Below are positions 17,949 through 26,761 of a DNA stretch of 64,000 nucleotides, piece by piece. The DNA comes from Calothrix sp. PCC 6303 (GTDB lineage: Bacteria > Cyanobacteriota > Cyanobacteriia > Cyanobacteriales > Nostocaceae). Numbering within the stretch: position 1 is the stretch's first letter; every line of letters starts with the position of its first letter. The notes under the pieces were generated by a model. That model worked only from the letters and a program-made list of their open reading frames with translations, was not told the origin of the DNA and made no database searches. The translations under genes and the position numbers were made by a program. Location of the stretch: the NCBI RefSeq assembly GCF_000317435.1, contig NC_019751.1:6634001-6698000 (forward strand), read 5' to 3'.

Positions 17949-17999
17949 TGGCGGTATTTTAGCAGGGAAAATGAGTAAGATTCGCTATAGTTCCTAAGC

Positions 18000-18785
18000 T
18001 TAAAATTCGCGTCGGGAAAAAATCAGGATAGCGATCGCTAACATCATGCAACTGTAGAATAAGCCATAACCCGCGTTTGTGAGTAGTGTAGTTTGATTTG
18101 GTAATGCTTGTAAGCCGTAAACAGCAGAGTTTTTTAAATCTAACCGTGATAAATCTGGTAATATTAGGTACAGTGCTTGGGTTAAATATTTGATGCTGGA
18201 ATTACCATTTATACCACTGAGCTTAAGTAAATCTTGGGTTGCATTGCCCATCAGGTAAACACCAAATGTGAGAGCACTTGCTAGCAAGGAACTAGTAAAT
18301 ACTCCAAAGGTAATGGCTACCGCTGTAATTAGGCATAGTTGCAACAATAGAAATACTACCGCAATCAGAATGCTGGGAAGAGAATAGTTAACTTGGGCAA
18401 CTTGCAGACATATTAGATAAAGTCCTGTCATTGTAACCGTTAATAAAGCTAAAACTGCTGATAAACCAAAGAATTTACCAGCAATAAATTCACTGCGACT
18501 GACAGGTTTGGCTATTAATACTAGAATTGTCCGCTTTTCTATTTCTTTGTTGATCAGTCCGGTACCGACAAAAATAGCGATCATTGTACCTAGAACGCTC
18601 ATCGCTGCTAAACCAAAGTCTAACAGCATTTTATCTTCTGAAGATGCTGCTAATTCTGGAAGAATAAATTTCGCACCAACTAATATCAGGGCATAAAAGC
18701 CAATAATATAGAGAATGCGATCGCGTACCATCTCCTGGAATACATTTTTCGTTAGTACAAATATTCTACCAAAGTTCATAGTCAT
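18000..18785 (-). CDS. fraE: FraE-like ABC-2 type permease (filament integrity)
   Basis: This 261-residue ABC-2 permease has about six membrane segments (for example IIGFYALILVGAKFILPEL, GLAAMSVLGTMIAIFVGTGL, FFGLSAVLALLTVTMTGLYL, a C-terminal FYSCMMLAIAILIFS). The family signature INKEIEKRTILVLIAKPVSR lies after the second segment. The assignment to FraE rests on length and on position as the third gene after fraC and fraD, the order known from Anabaena sp. PCC 7120. There, FraE is an ABC permease needed for long filaments, heterocyst maturation and cell-cell transfer. No ATPase is encoded nearby. The start ATG is at 18785; a second in-frame ATG lies two codons later. Confidence 0.85.
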   Translation of the reverse strand: MTMNFGRIFVLTKNVFQEMVRDRILYIIGFYALILVGAKFILPELAASSEDKMLLDFGLAAMSVLGTMIAIFVGTGLINKEIEKRTILVLIAKPVSRSEFIAGKFFGLSAVLALLTVTMTGLYLICLQVAQVNYSLPSILIAVVFLLLQLCLITAVAITFGVFTSSLLASALTFGVYLMGNATQDLLKLSGINGNSSIKYLTQALYLILPDLSRLDLKNSAVYGLQALPNQTTLLTNAGYGLFYSCMMLAIAILIFSRREF

Positions 18786-18862
18786 TCAAGAAAGTGAATT
18801 CAAACCATCACGTTACCTTTGTAACTTCTATTGTGGCTACTGTCTCGTCGCATTTTCCTGGT

Positions 18863-19942
18863 TTATTGTTTCACTGGTGGTGAACCTGCAAAAAACTTAG
18901 GTACAGCTTCGCACTGTATTTCTGCTACTATCACCCTTTCCCCTGGATTTCTAGTATTGACTGTACTATTATCGGCTGGTTTAGAAATTGGATCTATTTG
19001 GCAAGATTTTCTCAGAAAATACTTTTTAGTATTAGAACTTGGACCTTTCCAAACACTTAATAAATCTAATCTGTAACCAGAGTTTGTAGATTTTGTATTG
19101 ACTACGCGAGCTTCTGTACTCCAAAATACACGTTCTTCATAGTTAACCAGGTTTTTTCTTTCGTACTCTGCTGCATATCTATTCATAATATCTTGACCAA
19201 TAGAAGCTACTCTTTGATTTGCCTCTATTAACCACCTTTCGACATCAACATCATTATTGGATTGTTTATTCCATGATCTTCCACGTAATTGTCCCTCAAC
19301 AATTGGCTGTATCCGATTGAGAATTATTGCTCCACTTGCAGGTACGGTAAGTTTTGGTTCTGTTGGCACAATTAATGTACTTTTACTAAAGTCATCTGCA
19401 AGAATACTTGGATATTGTCTAGCCCATTTATCTATCGTAAAATATAGTTGCAACCAACAACTTATAACCATACATACAGCGAGTAAAATAATAATTCGCT
19501 GGCGAATTTCTAGTTTTGGTAACTGTCTTTTATAGTCAATTCCGCTACCTTCAAAGAATTCTGGAATTGCTGTTATAATTGCAGAGATAGTGGGCCACAA
19601 AACAAGTGTTCTGGGTGTAAATACATTTTCGCTTCTGACAGCAAACGCACTGACCAAAAATCCTGTAATTAATGCTCCAACAGGTAGGTTAGTTCCCGGA
19701 ACTAAGATTGGTTTATCTGTTGTGTACCAAGAAGTCCCTGCAATCAAAAATACCCAACCACAAAATGCAATTAAATCTCTAGCAGTTCCAAGAGCCAAGG
19801 ATGACATAAGCCAAGAAAACAAACTTAGATAAATTAATGTTTGCCAAGAATAAGCTTGTTTTGGGACTAATATTTTCTTGACCTGTTCATACACATCTTC
19901 GACAATTTTAAATACCCCAAAAAAATCCTTAACTAATGCCAT
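18863..19942 (-). CDS. fraD: FraD septal junction membrane protein (DUF5357-like)
   Basis: This is the middle gene of the fraCDE operon. In Anabaena, FraD localises to the septum, and with FraC it is required for septal junction channels and filament integrity. It has 359 residues from the ATG at 19942 (GGAG lies about 10 bp upstream; a TTG at 19957 is less likely). Five hydrophobic segments lie in the first ~195 residues (LIYLSLFSWLMSSLALG, LIAFCGWVFLIAG, VGALITGFLVSAFAV, LWPTISAIITAIPEF, IIILLAVCMVISCWLQLYF). A large soluble, probably periplasmic, C-terminal domain of about 170 residues follows. The topology matches known FraD. It lies 41 bp after fraC and 77 bp before fraE. Confidence 0.88.
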   Translation of the reverse strand: MALVKDFFGVFKIVEDVYEQVKKILVPKQAYSWQTLIYLSLFSWLMSSLALGTARDLIAFCGWVFLIAGTSWYTTDKPILVPGTNLPVGALITGFLVSAFAVRSENVFTPRTLVLWPTISAIITAIPEFFEGSGIDYKRQLPKLEIRQRIIILLAVCMVISCWLQLYFTIDKWARQYPSILADDFSKSTLIVPTEPKLTVPASGAIILNRIQPIVEGQLRGRSWNKQSNNDVDVERWLIEANQRVASIGQDIMNRYAAEYERKNLVNYEERVFWSTEARVVNTKSTNSGYRLDLLSVWKGPSSNTKKYFLRKSCQIDPISKPADNSTVNTRNPGERVIVAEIQCEAVPKFFAGSPPVKQ

Positions 19943-19983
19943 ATTTTTTAACTCCAAGGATGATAATACAGATTTTAGATGTT

Positions 19984-20544
19984 TTAGTAATTTTTGTTGG
20001 TACTAATCAACATAACCAAGACTATGGCACTATAACTCAAAGAGTTGGCAATTAATATAGTTTGAACTAGTGATGTATCCTGAAGCTTAAATTTTCTCAA
20101 GCGTCTAGAAGACCATCTGCTTTTTAATTCTGGTTCGGCTGGTTTACTTTGACCAGGTTCACGCAGGGAAATTAGTGATAGTTTAAAAAGACCAAATTTA
20201 ATTAGAAACGTGGAAAAAAAGACAATAAAAGCACCAATCAAGAGTGTTGATAGCACTTTACCATTATACTGATTAAAAAATACATACGTAATCAGATCTG
20301 ACTTTAAATCAATTGGTAAAAATGGTTCAGCTATGAAAAAAATAATCCAACCAATTACCCCAGAAAAAAGGTTAATACATATTGCGTAGAAAACGCTAGT
20401 TTTTTTATCGAATTTCAACTGATTATTAAAGATATATGCTTCGATGGGAATAGTGATTAAGAAGAATAGAAAATTAAATAAAATTGCGCCCAGAGGAAAA
20501 ACAGGGGCAAGATCTATAAATGACAAATCGGAAAAATCCAGCAT
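19984..20544 (-). CDS. fraC: FraC filament-integrity membrane protein
   Basis: This is the first gene of the fraCDE operon. From the ATG at 20544 it has 186 residues, close to Anabaena FraC (about 180). The frame is open 18 codons further, to an ATG at 20598. Hydrophobic segments are LFNFLFFLITIPIEAYIF, a long one around INLFSGVIGWIIFFIAEPF, STLLIGAFIVFFSTFLI and ILIANSLSYSAIVLVMLIS. A cytoplasmic-type basic stretch (SRWSSRRLRKFK) precedes the last. FraC places FraD and FraE at the septum in Anabaena. It is transcribed divergently from the CobO-like gene, with the promoter region in 20545-20694; no NtcA box was recognised there. Confidence 0.87.
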   Translation of the reverse strand: MLDFSDLSFIDLAPVFPLGAILFNFLFFLITIPIEAYIFNNQLKFDKKTSVFYAICINLFSGVIGWIIFFIAEPFLPIDLKSDLITYVFFNQYNGKVLSTLLIGAFIVFFSTFLIKFGLFKLSLISLREPGQSKPAEPELKSRWSSRRLRKFKLQDTSLVQTILIANSLSYSAIVLVMLISTNKNY

Positions 20545-20694
20545 GTGATTGATGGTTTTGATTATGACTGGAGAAAGTATATAGCATATAACTGGCACTT
20601 GGGTAATAAAATTTTGGAAAATTATTCCATTTTTGAGTGCCCTTCTTTCTTGTAAGATGTAAGACTGCTGCGTGTGTTAAAGCTTTGGGGAATC

Positions 20695-21831
20695 ATGACA
20701 AGGAACGGCATCGGTATTCGTACCGCGCAAGTGCGCCAAGAAAGAGTTACAGGGCAAATTCATGTCTATGATGGTGTAGGGAAAGGAAAATCTCAAGCTG
20801 CCTTGGGTGTGGTTTTACGTTCGATTGGTTTAGGTATCAAAACGCCAAATCATGCTAACCGTGTTTTGCTCCTGCGGTTTTTGAAGGGTCCCGAACGGGA
20901 TTATGATGAGGATGGTGCGATCGCAGCTCTCCAGCGAGGCTTTCCCCATCTGATCGATCAGGTTCGCACTGGACGCGCTGAGTATTTTGGTGCAGATGAA
21001 GTCATCACTTTTGATCGGGAAGAAGCTGCACGAGGTTGGGATGTGGCTAAGGGTGCTTTTGCATCAGGACTATATTCGGTGGTGGTTCTAGATGAAATTA
21101 ACCCGGTGCTGAATTTGGGTTTGTTGGATATTGATGATGTGGTTAAGTCTTTGAAGTCCAAACCCCATGATTTAGAGATTATTGCCACAGGCAGGGGTAC
21201 ACCTCAAAAACTCCTAGATATTGCCGATTTACACTCGGAAATGAAACCTCAGCTTCAGGAAAATGCTGAAAATAAGGGTTTGGAAGGAGTTGAAATTTAT
21301 ACTGGTGCCGGCAAAGGAAAATCTACCAGTGCATTGGGTAAAGCCTTGAAAGCAATTGGTAGGGGGATTAATCACCCCGGTTCCACGAGGGTATTAATTA
21401 TGCAATGGCTCAAAGGTGGTAGTGGTTATACGGAAGATGCAGCTATAGATGCCCTACACCAATCCTATCCGGAAGTGGTAGATCATCAACGTTGTGGGCG
21501 TGATGCGATTGTTTGGCGCAATTCTCGTCAAGAGTTGGATTATGTAGAAGCTGAACGTGGATGGGAGATTGCGAAGACTGCGATCGCATCTGGGCTGTAT
21601 AAGACTATTATCTTAGATGAGCTTAACCCAACGGTAGATTTGGAGCTTTTACCCGTAGAACCAATTGTGCAAGCTTTACTTCGTAAACCCCGTGATACTG
21701 AAGTTATCATCACTGGACGTTGCCAAAATCAACCTGCTTACTTCGATTTAGCCACCGTTCACTCAGAGGTATATTGTCATAAACATTACGCCAACCAAGG
21801 GGTAGAACTGAAGCGCGGAGTCGATTTCTAA
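20695..21831 (+). CDS. Tandem CobO/BtuR-like P-loop protein
   Basis: This 378-residue protein is built of two homologous halves, each like cob(I)yrinic acid a,c-diamide adenosyltransferase (CobO/BtuR). Half 1 has VYDGVGKGKSQAALG and half 2 IYTGAGKGKSTSALG as P-loops. Each half also has an acidic strand (VVLDEINPVLNLGLL, IILDELNPTVDLELL) and an ATGRGTP / ITGRCQN end. A true CobO is about 200 residues, so this is a duplication or fusion. The family adenosylates corrinoids with ATP, but the doubled form may have another job. ATG at 20695 is preceded by GGGGAATC; a GTG at 20674 is possible. No other cobalamin gene lies nearby. Confidence 0.82.
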   Translation: MTRNGIGIRTAQVRQERVTGQIHVYDGVGKGKSQAALGVVLRSIGLGIKTPNHANRVLLLRFLKGPERDYDEDGAIAALQRGFPHLIDQVRTGRAEYFGADEVITFDREEAARGWDVAKGAFASGLYSVVVLDEINPVLNLGLLDIDDVVKSLKSKPHDLEIIATGRGTPQKLLDIADLHSEMKPQLQENAENKGLEGVEIYTGAGKGKSTSALGKALKAIGRGINHPGSTRVLIMQWLKGGSGYTEDAAIDALHQSYPEVVDHQRCGRDAIVWRNSRQELDYVEAERGWEIAKTAIASGLYKTIILDELNPTVDLELLPVEPIVQALLRKPRDTEVIITGRCQNQPAYFDLATVHSEVYCHKHYANQGVELKRGVDF

Positions 21832-21891
21832 TTGATCAGATTTTAGTTGAGATAATTGAGAACACCTCAAATTTTACAAATACCAAATCAA

Positions 21892-22071
21892 ATGGATATT
21901 AATACCAGCACGCTAGATGTCATTACTGGAGTGATTGCGATCGCTATTCTCCTTGGAGGCATGTTAATGATGTTTACAACTATCTTTAGCACCAAATTTC
22001 AATCGGGAGATATTAAGATTACTAAAAGGGAAAAGGGAAAGGGAGAACAGGGAACAGGCAAATCCCCATAA
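21892..22071 (+). CDS. Small single-span membrane protein, hypothetical
   Basis: This 59-residue protein begins at the ATG at 21892 (MDINTSTLDVITGVIAIAIL). It has one clear transmembrane helix at about residues 9-30 and a very basic, glycine/lysine-rich tail (KREKGKGEQGTGK) that looks repeat-derived. It lies 60 bp after the CobO-like gene on the same strand, so it may be co-transcribed. The function is unknown. The hydrophobic helix and the conventional start make it more likely real than chance. Confidence 0.5.
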   Translation: MDINTSTLDVITGVIAIAILLGGMLMMFTTIFSTKFQSGDIKITKREKGKGEQGTGKSP

Positions 22072-22389
22072 TAGGACTTACGCATTAGATAGTAAATACA
22101 ACATACTAGATGTTCTAAAAAATACATTTTTTTTAGGACAAACCGCATTATTCAGTGGTGTGATTGCGTAGCTTGCTTCTTTGCTTTGGAGTAGGCTTGC
22201 GCTTCTACCAATGAGGTTGAACAACCATTCGCCCCATAATGTGTCGTATTGTTTTTTCTAATTCGTATTATTAAATTTGCGTTCCTAAGTCATCTTCAGA
22301 TGACTTTTGCTATGAGATTAGGAATTCATTCCCAGTTAGACTATGGGTAACTCCCCAACTGAAACTGTAATAACTGTTAACTGATTTTA
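22072..22389. other. 318-bp intergenic region with MITE half-site and hairpin
   Basis: TAGGACTTACGCA at 22072-22084 is identical to the terminal repeat of the MITE at 34748. A degenerate partner (TGCGTTCCTAAGTC) lies at 22278-22291, so the stretch may be a decayed relative of that element. A perfect hairpin with 8-bp arms AAGTCATC/GATGACTT and loop TTCA lies at 22287-22306, about 80 bp upstream of the phytochrome start. It could be a terminator remnant or a regulatory stem. Confidence 0.5.
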
Positions 22390-24657
22390 ATGAATCTCTC
22401 CGAAGTTCCCCACCAGTATCAATTTCCTGCTTCAATTCAACCCCACGGTATCTTGCTGATATTAACTCAGCCAGAACTGAATATTCTCCAAATTAGCAAC
22501 AATTCACAAAAGTATTTGGGAAAATCGCCGCTAGAATTACTGGGAAAACCTCTAAGTGTGCTTTTAGGAACATCACAAGCATCAGCGGTTAAAGAATGCT
22601 TATCACCCATAGCAGGTGTCACTAATCATCTAAAACTCGTGATTGAAGCCGATAAATGGTTTGATGCGATGGTGACAACTACTCCTAACAGGGATATTCC
22701 ATATTCCCAGCAGCAGCTAATTATCCTGGAATTAGAACCCAGCAGTTCCAAAAACAGCATCAGTTTCTCTGATTTCCACAGCTTAGTGCGGGATGCAGTG
22801 TCACAAATCCAAACACAAGCGAATCTGAATGAACTCTTAAATATAGCAGTTACAGCAGTTAAAAATATTACAGGCTTCGATAGGGTAATGGCTTACCGCT
22901 TTTATGAAGACTTATCTGGCTCAGTAATTGCGGAAGTCAAACGTAGTGATTTAGCAACATACTTAGGATTACATTACCCTGCCACCGATATTCCCCAACC
23001 TGCGAGAGATTTTTACAGCCGCTGTTTATTGCGTTATATCCCTAATTTAAACGCTGAACTTGTGGAACTCATTCCCAGGGAAAACCCCATCACCCAAACA
23101 CCCTTAAATTTGAGTTTTGCTAGCTTACGCGGTTTTAGTCGGTGTTGTGTTGAATACCATCAAAATATGGATGTAGCCGCAATCATGGTGATTTCCTTGC
23201 TCAAAGAAGGTAAACTCTGGGGATTAATCTCTTGCCACCACCAAACACCTAAATACTTACCCTATGATGCGCGGATAGCATGTGAGTTTTTTGTCCAAAT
23301 TGTTTCTTTAGAACTAGCAGCAAAAGTTAGCAACGAAGAATTAGACTATCAAGTGAAACTGCGATCGCTACAATCAGAATTCATTGATTCTATCTCGAAA
23401 GCTGATAATTTCGTTGATGCTCTTGTTCACCCTGCTCCCCGTTTGTTAGATTTAGTTAGTGCCGAGGGTGCGGCTGTAATTTTGGGTGAGGACATAACTC
23501 TAGTTGGCAAAACCCCTGATTTAACAGATGTCACCAGCCTTATCCAATGGCTAGAAACCCAAATTAGGGATAACCTATTCCACAGCAATTCTCTACCTAA
23601 AATATACCCCAAAGCATCTAGCTTCAAAGATACTGCTAGCGGCTTGTTGTTGTTGCAAATTTCTCAAGTTCGCCGCTATTATATCCTTTGGTTTCGCCCA
23701 GAAGTCTTGCAAACAGTAAATTGGGCTGGCAATCCCGCTGATTCAATTCAATTTAAAACCGATGGTACCGTCACCCTCTCACCTCGTAAATCCTTTGAAA
23801 GTTGGCAGGAAACAGTCCGTTTTACTTCCCTACCTTGGAAAACTTGCGAACTCCATAGTGCTTTGGCGCTGCGAAATGCCATTATTGGAATTGTGATTTC
23901 CAAAATTGATGAATTAGCTAAAATCAACACCGAATTAGAACGCAGTAACCGCGAACTTGCTGCATTTGCTTATGCTTCCTCCCATGATCTCAAGGAACCA
24001 TTGAGAGGTATATATAATTACTCTAATATTTTATTAGAAGACTACGGAAATCTGCTCGATGAAGAGGGAATTGATTACATCAAAACAATAACATCTTTAT
24101 CTGTACGGATGGAAACACTGATTAATGGCTTGTTGAGATTGTCACAATTAGGACAATCAGACTTACATCTCCACCTCACCAACCTAAATCTATCACTCAA
24201 ATCGGTAATTGATGTTTTTCGTGCTAGCCGCCAAGATTCACAATTTGAAATCTTGATTCCTCGACCGTTACCAAGTATAAATTGCGACTCAACTTTAGTA
24301 AATGAAATCTTTACCAACCTAATTACTAACGCTTTTAAGTATAGCGATCGCGTAGCGGCTCTTTCAGAGCATCGCACTCACAAGATAATCGAGATTGGTT
24401 ATTTAGAACCTGGTAAATTAAATTCCTCCACAACCCCGGTTTTCTATGTGCGAGATAATGGTATCGGCATTAAACCCCATCATCTCGAAACCATTTTCCG
24501 CCTGTTTAAGCGGCTACACTCCCAAGAAAAATATGGTGGTGGGGCTGGAGCGGGTTTAGCGATTGCCAAACGAATCGTAGAAAGACATGGAGGGCGCATT
24601 TGGGTAGAATCAACCTTTGGTCAAGGCTCAACTTTCTACTTCACACTTGCACCTTGA
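22390..24657 (+). CDS. Cph1-type phytochrome histidine kinase
   Basis: This 755-residue red/far-red photoreceptor kinase has PAS (about 10-120, SIQPHG at 15-20), GAF (about 140-310), PHY (about 325-500), HisKA (SHDLKEPLR, His532) and HATPase (ITNAFKYS, DNGIGI, GGAGAGLAIAKRI) domains. PATDIP (198-202) and WGLISCHHQTPK are in the chromophore pocket. The tongue has WAGNP and PRKSF. No Cys precedes the PAS domain, as BphPs would need. Cys252 in SRCCVEY aligns with the bilin-binding Cys of Cph1, so phycocyanobilin attachment is likely. The next residue, normally His, is Cys253. The response regulator at 24811 follows on the same strand, as in cphA-rcpA pairs. Confidence 0.9.
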   Translation: MNLSEVPHQYQFPASIQPHGILLILTQPELNILQISNNSQKYLGKSPLELLGKPLSVLLGTSQASAVKECLSPIAGVTNHLKLVIEADKWFDAMVTTTPNRDIPYSQQQLIILELEPSSSKNSISFSDFHSLVRDAVSQIQTQANLNELLNIAVTAVKNITGFDRVMAYRFYEDLSGSVIAEVKRSDLATYLGLHYPATDIPQPARDFYSRCLLRYIPNLNAELVELIPRENPITQTPLNLSFASLRGFSRCCVEYHQNMDVAAIMVISLLKEGKLWGLISCHHQTPKYLPYDARIACEFFVQIVSLELAAKVSNEELDYQVKLRSLQSEFIDSISKADNFVDALVHPAPRLLDLVSAEGAAVILGEDITLVGKTPDLTDVTSLIQWLETQIRDNLFHSNSLPKIYPKASSFKDTASGLLLLQISQVRRYYILWFRPEVLQTVNWAGNPADSIQFKTDGTVTLSPRKSFESWQETVRFTSLPWKTCELHSALALRNAIIGIVISKIDELAKINTELERSNRELAAFAYASSHDLKEPLRGIYNYSNILLEDYGNLLDEEGIDYIKTITSLSVRMETLINGLLRLSQLGQSDLHLHLTNLNLSLKSVIDVFRASRQDSQFEILIPRPLPSINCDSTLVNEIFTNLITNAFKYSDRVAALSEHRTHKIIEIGYLEPGKLNSSTTPVFYVRDNGIGIKPHHLETIFRLFKRLHSQEKYGGGAGAGLAIAKRIVERHGGRIWVESTFGQGSTFYFTLAP

Positions 24658-24810
24658 CATTTTTAGTATCCTATAAGATGATTACGAACTTTACGAAGCT
24701 TTGATAAATCAAAGACAACATATCCTTAAATAATTCTAAATTTATTCATATAACTTAATATTTTTTTATAAGTTAAGGAAAGACAAATAAAAATTAATAA
24801 AATATTACAG

Positions 24811-25251
24811 ATGAGAACACAGTTCAAAGAACCCTTGCTAATTGTGGAGGATAGTAATGAAGACTTTAAGATACTACAACGATTGATGCAGCGTCTCGAT
24901 GTGCAAAATCCGATTTATCGCTGTAGTAGTGGCGATGAAGCTTTAGAATTCCTTGAGCGGATTGGTAATGACAACAACTCAGATATCTCCTCTAAACCAT
25001 CGGTAATCTTGCTTGATCTCAATTTACCAGGAATAGATGGTCGAGATATCCTCTCTCAAATCAAACAAGACAACAAATTTAAAGAAATTCCCGTTGTTAT
25101 CTTCACTACCTCCTCAAACCCCAAAGACATCGAACTCTGTTATCAAAAAGGTGCAAACGGTTACTTAATTAAACCCATGAATGCCGACGAATTAAAAAAG
25201 ATTGTCCAAGCATTTGTAGAATTCTGGTTAGAAGTAAACACAATTCCCTAA
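24811..25251 (+). CDS. Rcp-like single-domain response regulator
   Basis: This 146-residue stand-alone receiver begins LLIVEDSNEDFKILQRLMQ, has the phospho-acceptor Asp in VILLDLNLPGIDG, Thr in VVIFTTSS and Lys in YLIKPM. It has no output domain. The sequence style (VEDSNED, a long loop before VILLDLNLP, the FVEFWLE end) is that of Rcp1-type regulators phosphorylated by phytochrome kinases. Its place 153 bp after the phytochrome supports that pairing. The signal must pass onward to a partner that is not visible here. The leader is AT-rich and may hold its own promoter. Confidence 0.9.
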   Translation: MRTQFKEPLLIVEDSNEDFKILQRLMQRLDVQNPIYRCSSGDEALEFLERIGNDNNSDISSKPSVILLDLNLPGIDGRDILSQIKQDNKFKEIPVVIFTTSSNPKDIELCYQKGANGYLIKPMNADELKKIVQAFVEFWLEVNTIP

Positions 25252-25385
25252 TCAACCGTCAGCACAAATTATAAAATGCGACGATTTTCAGAAAAATAAA
25301 TATATCTGGAGAAGTTTTACTAAGTAAATTTACTTAGCTTTTATTCTATTCAAATTTTCCCCATGATTCCTATTCACCAGGACAA

Positions 25386-26357
25386 TTAAGCAACTAATGA
25401 AATACTAGAAGGATTACTTTGATTTTCCTCACCATCTTGAACCTGAATCATGGGCTTAATCAAGTTATCTGCTGTCTCCAATAAATATTTGGAGTAAGCA
25501 CAAGCAACTATAGATAGTCTCTTCGCAGTTGGAAAAACCACATACCAATTACGTTGAATTGGAAAACTCTCAACATCTAAAATTGCGAGATCGCGGTTAT
25601 CTGCATTCAAGGTATAGCGGGAGAGAATGGAAATACCTAAACCACTAACAGTCGCCTGCTTAATTGCCTCATTACTCCCCATCTCCACTTTAAATCTAAC
25701 TTTGACACCATGCTCATTTAGGTGCTGTTGGATAGTTCTGCGTGTTCCTGAACCGGGTTCCCGCATAATTAAAGACTCAGATGCTAAACGCTGAATAGGA
25801 ATGTTTTTTTGTCCCACTAAAGGGTGATTTATTGGTGCAACCACAACCAACGAATCCTCTATAAATGTCTTACTTGTCACATTCACATTCTCTGGAACTT
25901 GGGTAGTAATATACAAATCATCTAAATTTCTGAGAATTCGCTCAACGATATCTGTATCGTTAGCAATTTGCAAAGAAACCTCAACCCCCGGATAAATTTG
26001 ACAGAACTGCTCTAAAGTTTGAGGAATTAAATATACTCCCGTTGCAATTACTGCTAAACGCAACTGTCCCTGCTTTAACCCCTTAAAATCTGCCACCTTA
26101 GTTTCAAACTGGGACAACGTATCAAACATCTCCTGACATGTACCTAATAATTCTCTCCCGACATCAGTCAGATACTGCTGTCTGCCAACTTTTTCAAACA
26201 ATGGCAAACCCACCGTCTGCGTCAACTCTTTAATTTGCAAAGAGACGTTGGGTTGAGACATAAATAATTCTTTTGCCGCACGATTGAAGCTACCATACCT
26301 GACAACTGCATCGAAAACCTTTAGTTGATGTAAAGTTGGTTGGTTCAAGGTAAACAC
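25386..26357 (-). CDS. LysR-family transcriptional regulator, CmpR/RbcR type
   Basis: This 323-residue LysR regulator has an N-terminal winged helix (LHQLKVFDAVVRYGSFNRAA, then MSQPNVSLQIKELTQTVGLP) and a periplasmic-binding-protein-like effector domain (about 92-300). The latter includes LRLAVIATGVYLIPQTLEQF, DDLYITTQVPE, MREPGSGTRRTIQQ and GSNEAIKQATVSGLGISILS. These segments match the cyanobacterial CmpR/RbcR group, which senses carbon metabolites and controls bicarbonate-transport or Rubisco genes. No such target adjoins, so the regulon is unknown. The start ATG at 26357 is preceded by AAGGAG. A CATACGTATG palindrome just upstream may be an operator for autoregulation. Confidence 0.87.
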   Translation of the reverse strand: MFTLNQPTLHQLKVFDAVVRYGSFNRAAKELFMSQPNVSLQIKELTQTVGLPLFEKVGRQQYLTDVGRELLGTCQEMFDTLSQFETKVADFKGLKQGQLRLAVIATGVYLIPQTLEQFCQIYPGVEVSLQIANDTDIVERILRNLDDLYITTQVPENVNVTSKTFIEDSLVVVAPINHPLVGQKNIPIQRLASESLIMREPGSGTRRTIQQHLNEHGVKVRFKVEMGSNEAIKQATVSGLGISILSRYTLNADNRDLAILDVESFPIQRNWYVVFPTAKRLSIVACAYSKYLLETADNLIKPMIQVQDGEENQSNPSSISLVA

Positions 26358-26583
26358 TCCTTAATGATACATACGTATGGAAACTGTCAAAAAATGAAAC
26401 AAAACATAAAGAGAATCTTAAGATTGTAAACATGTACAAATGACAAAACTTTATAAAAATTTATAAGTCTGATGAGAATTTAATATGTATCTCAAGTGTT
26501 GACTTGCATAATTAAATATGAATTGTGATTAAATCGAGAGGCTCAGATCCTCGACTTCTTCAATAGACATCTCCGAAAAAGAC

Positions 26584-26643
26584 GTAGAGACGTAGCATTG
26601 CTACCTCTCTACAACCGTCATTTTTATCTTGACAGACCACTAG
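26584..26643 (-). repeat. Truncated copy of the 109-bp TIR element, including a REP palindrome
   Basis: The minus strand from 26643 reads GTGGTCTGTCAAGATAAAAA, one end of the element found complete at 57501 and 53925. It continues through the GTAGAGACGTAGCATTGCTA palindrome (26584-26612, one mismatch). The second half of the element is missing; a different repeat end (CAATAGACATCT, 26561-26572) abuts instead. Confidence 0.75.
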
Positions 26644-26665
26644 TTCTGTAGATAATGAATAAATT

Positions 26666-26697
26666 AAAAAACCCAGCTTCATCAAAGACTGGGTTTT
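26666..26697 (-). terminator. Rho-independent terminator of the pentapeptide-repeat gene
   Basis: On the minus strand, ACCCAG and CTGGGT arms flank a 12-base loop and are followed by TTTTTTAATTT. An A-run precedes the first arm. It lies about 65 bp after the stop of the gene at 26762. The mirrored A/T runs could let it work in both directions. Confidence 0.8.
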
Positions 26698-26761
26698 CTA
26701 ATTAATATATAATTTGTGGTGCTGATTACAGCAGCGAGGACTCTGCATAAATCTACTGCAA

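Larger units (their letters stand above)
26358..26761. other. 404-bp intergenic region with truncated MITE and terminator
   Basis: Near the LysR gene lies the palindrome CATACGTATG (about 26368-26377). CAATAGACATCT at 26561-26572 matches the terminal arms of the 54885-55268 element. It is followed by a truncated copy of the 109-bp element (26584-26643) and by a terminator (26666-26697). The rest is AT-rich without a recognised feature. Confidence 0.6.
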
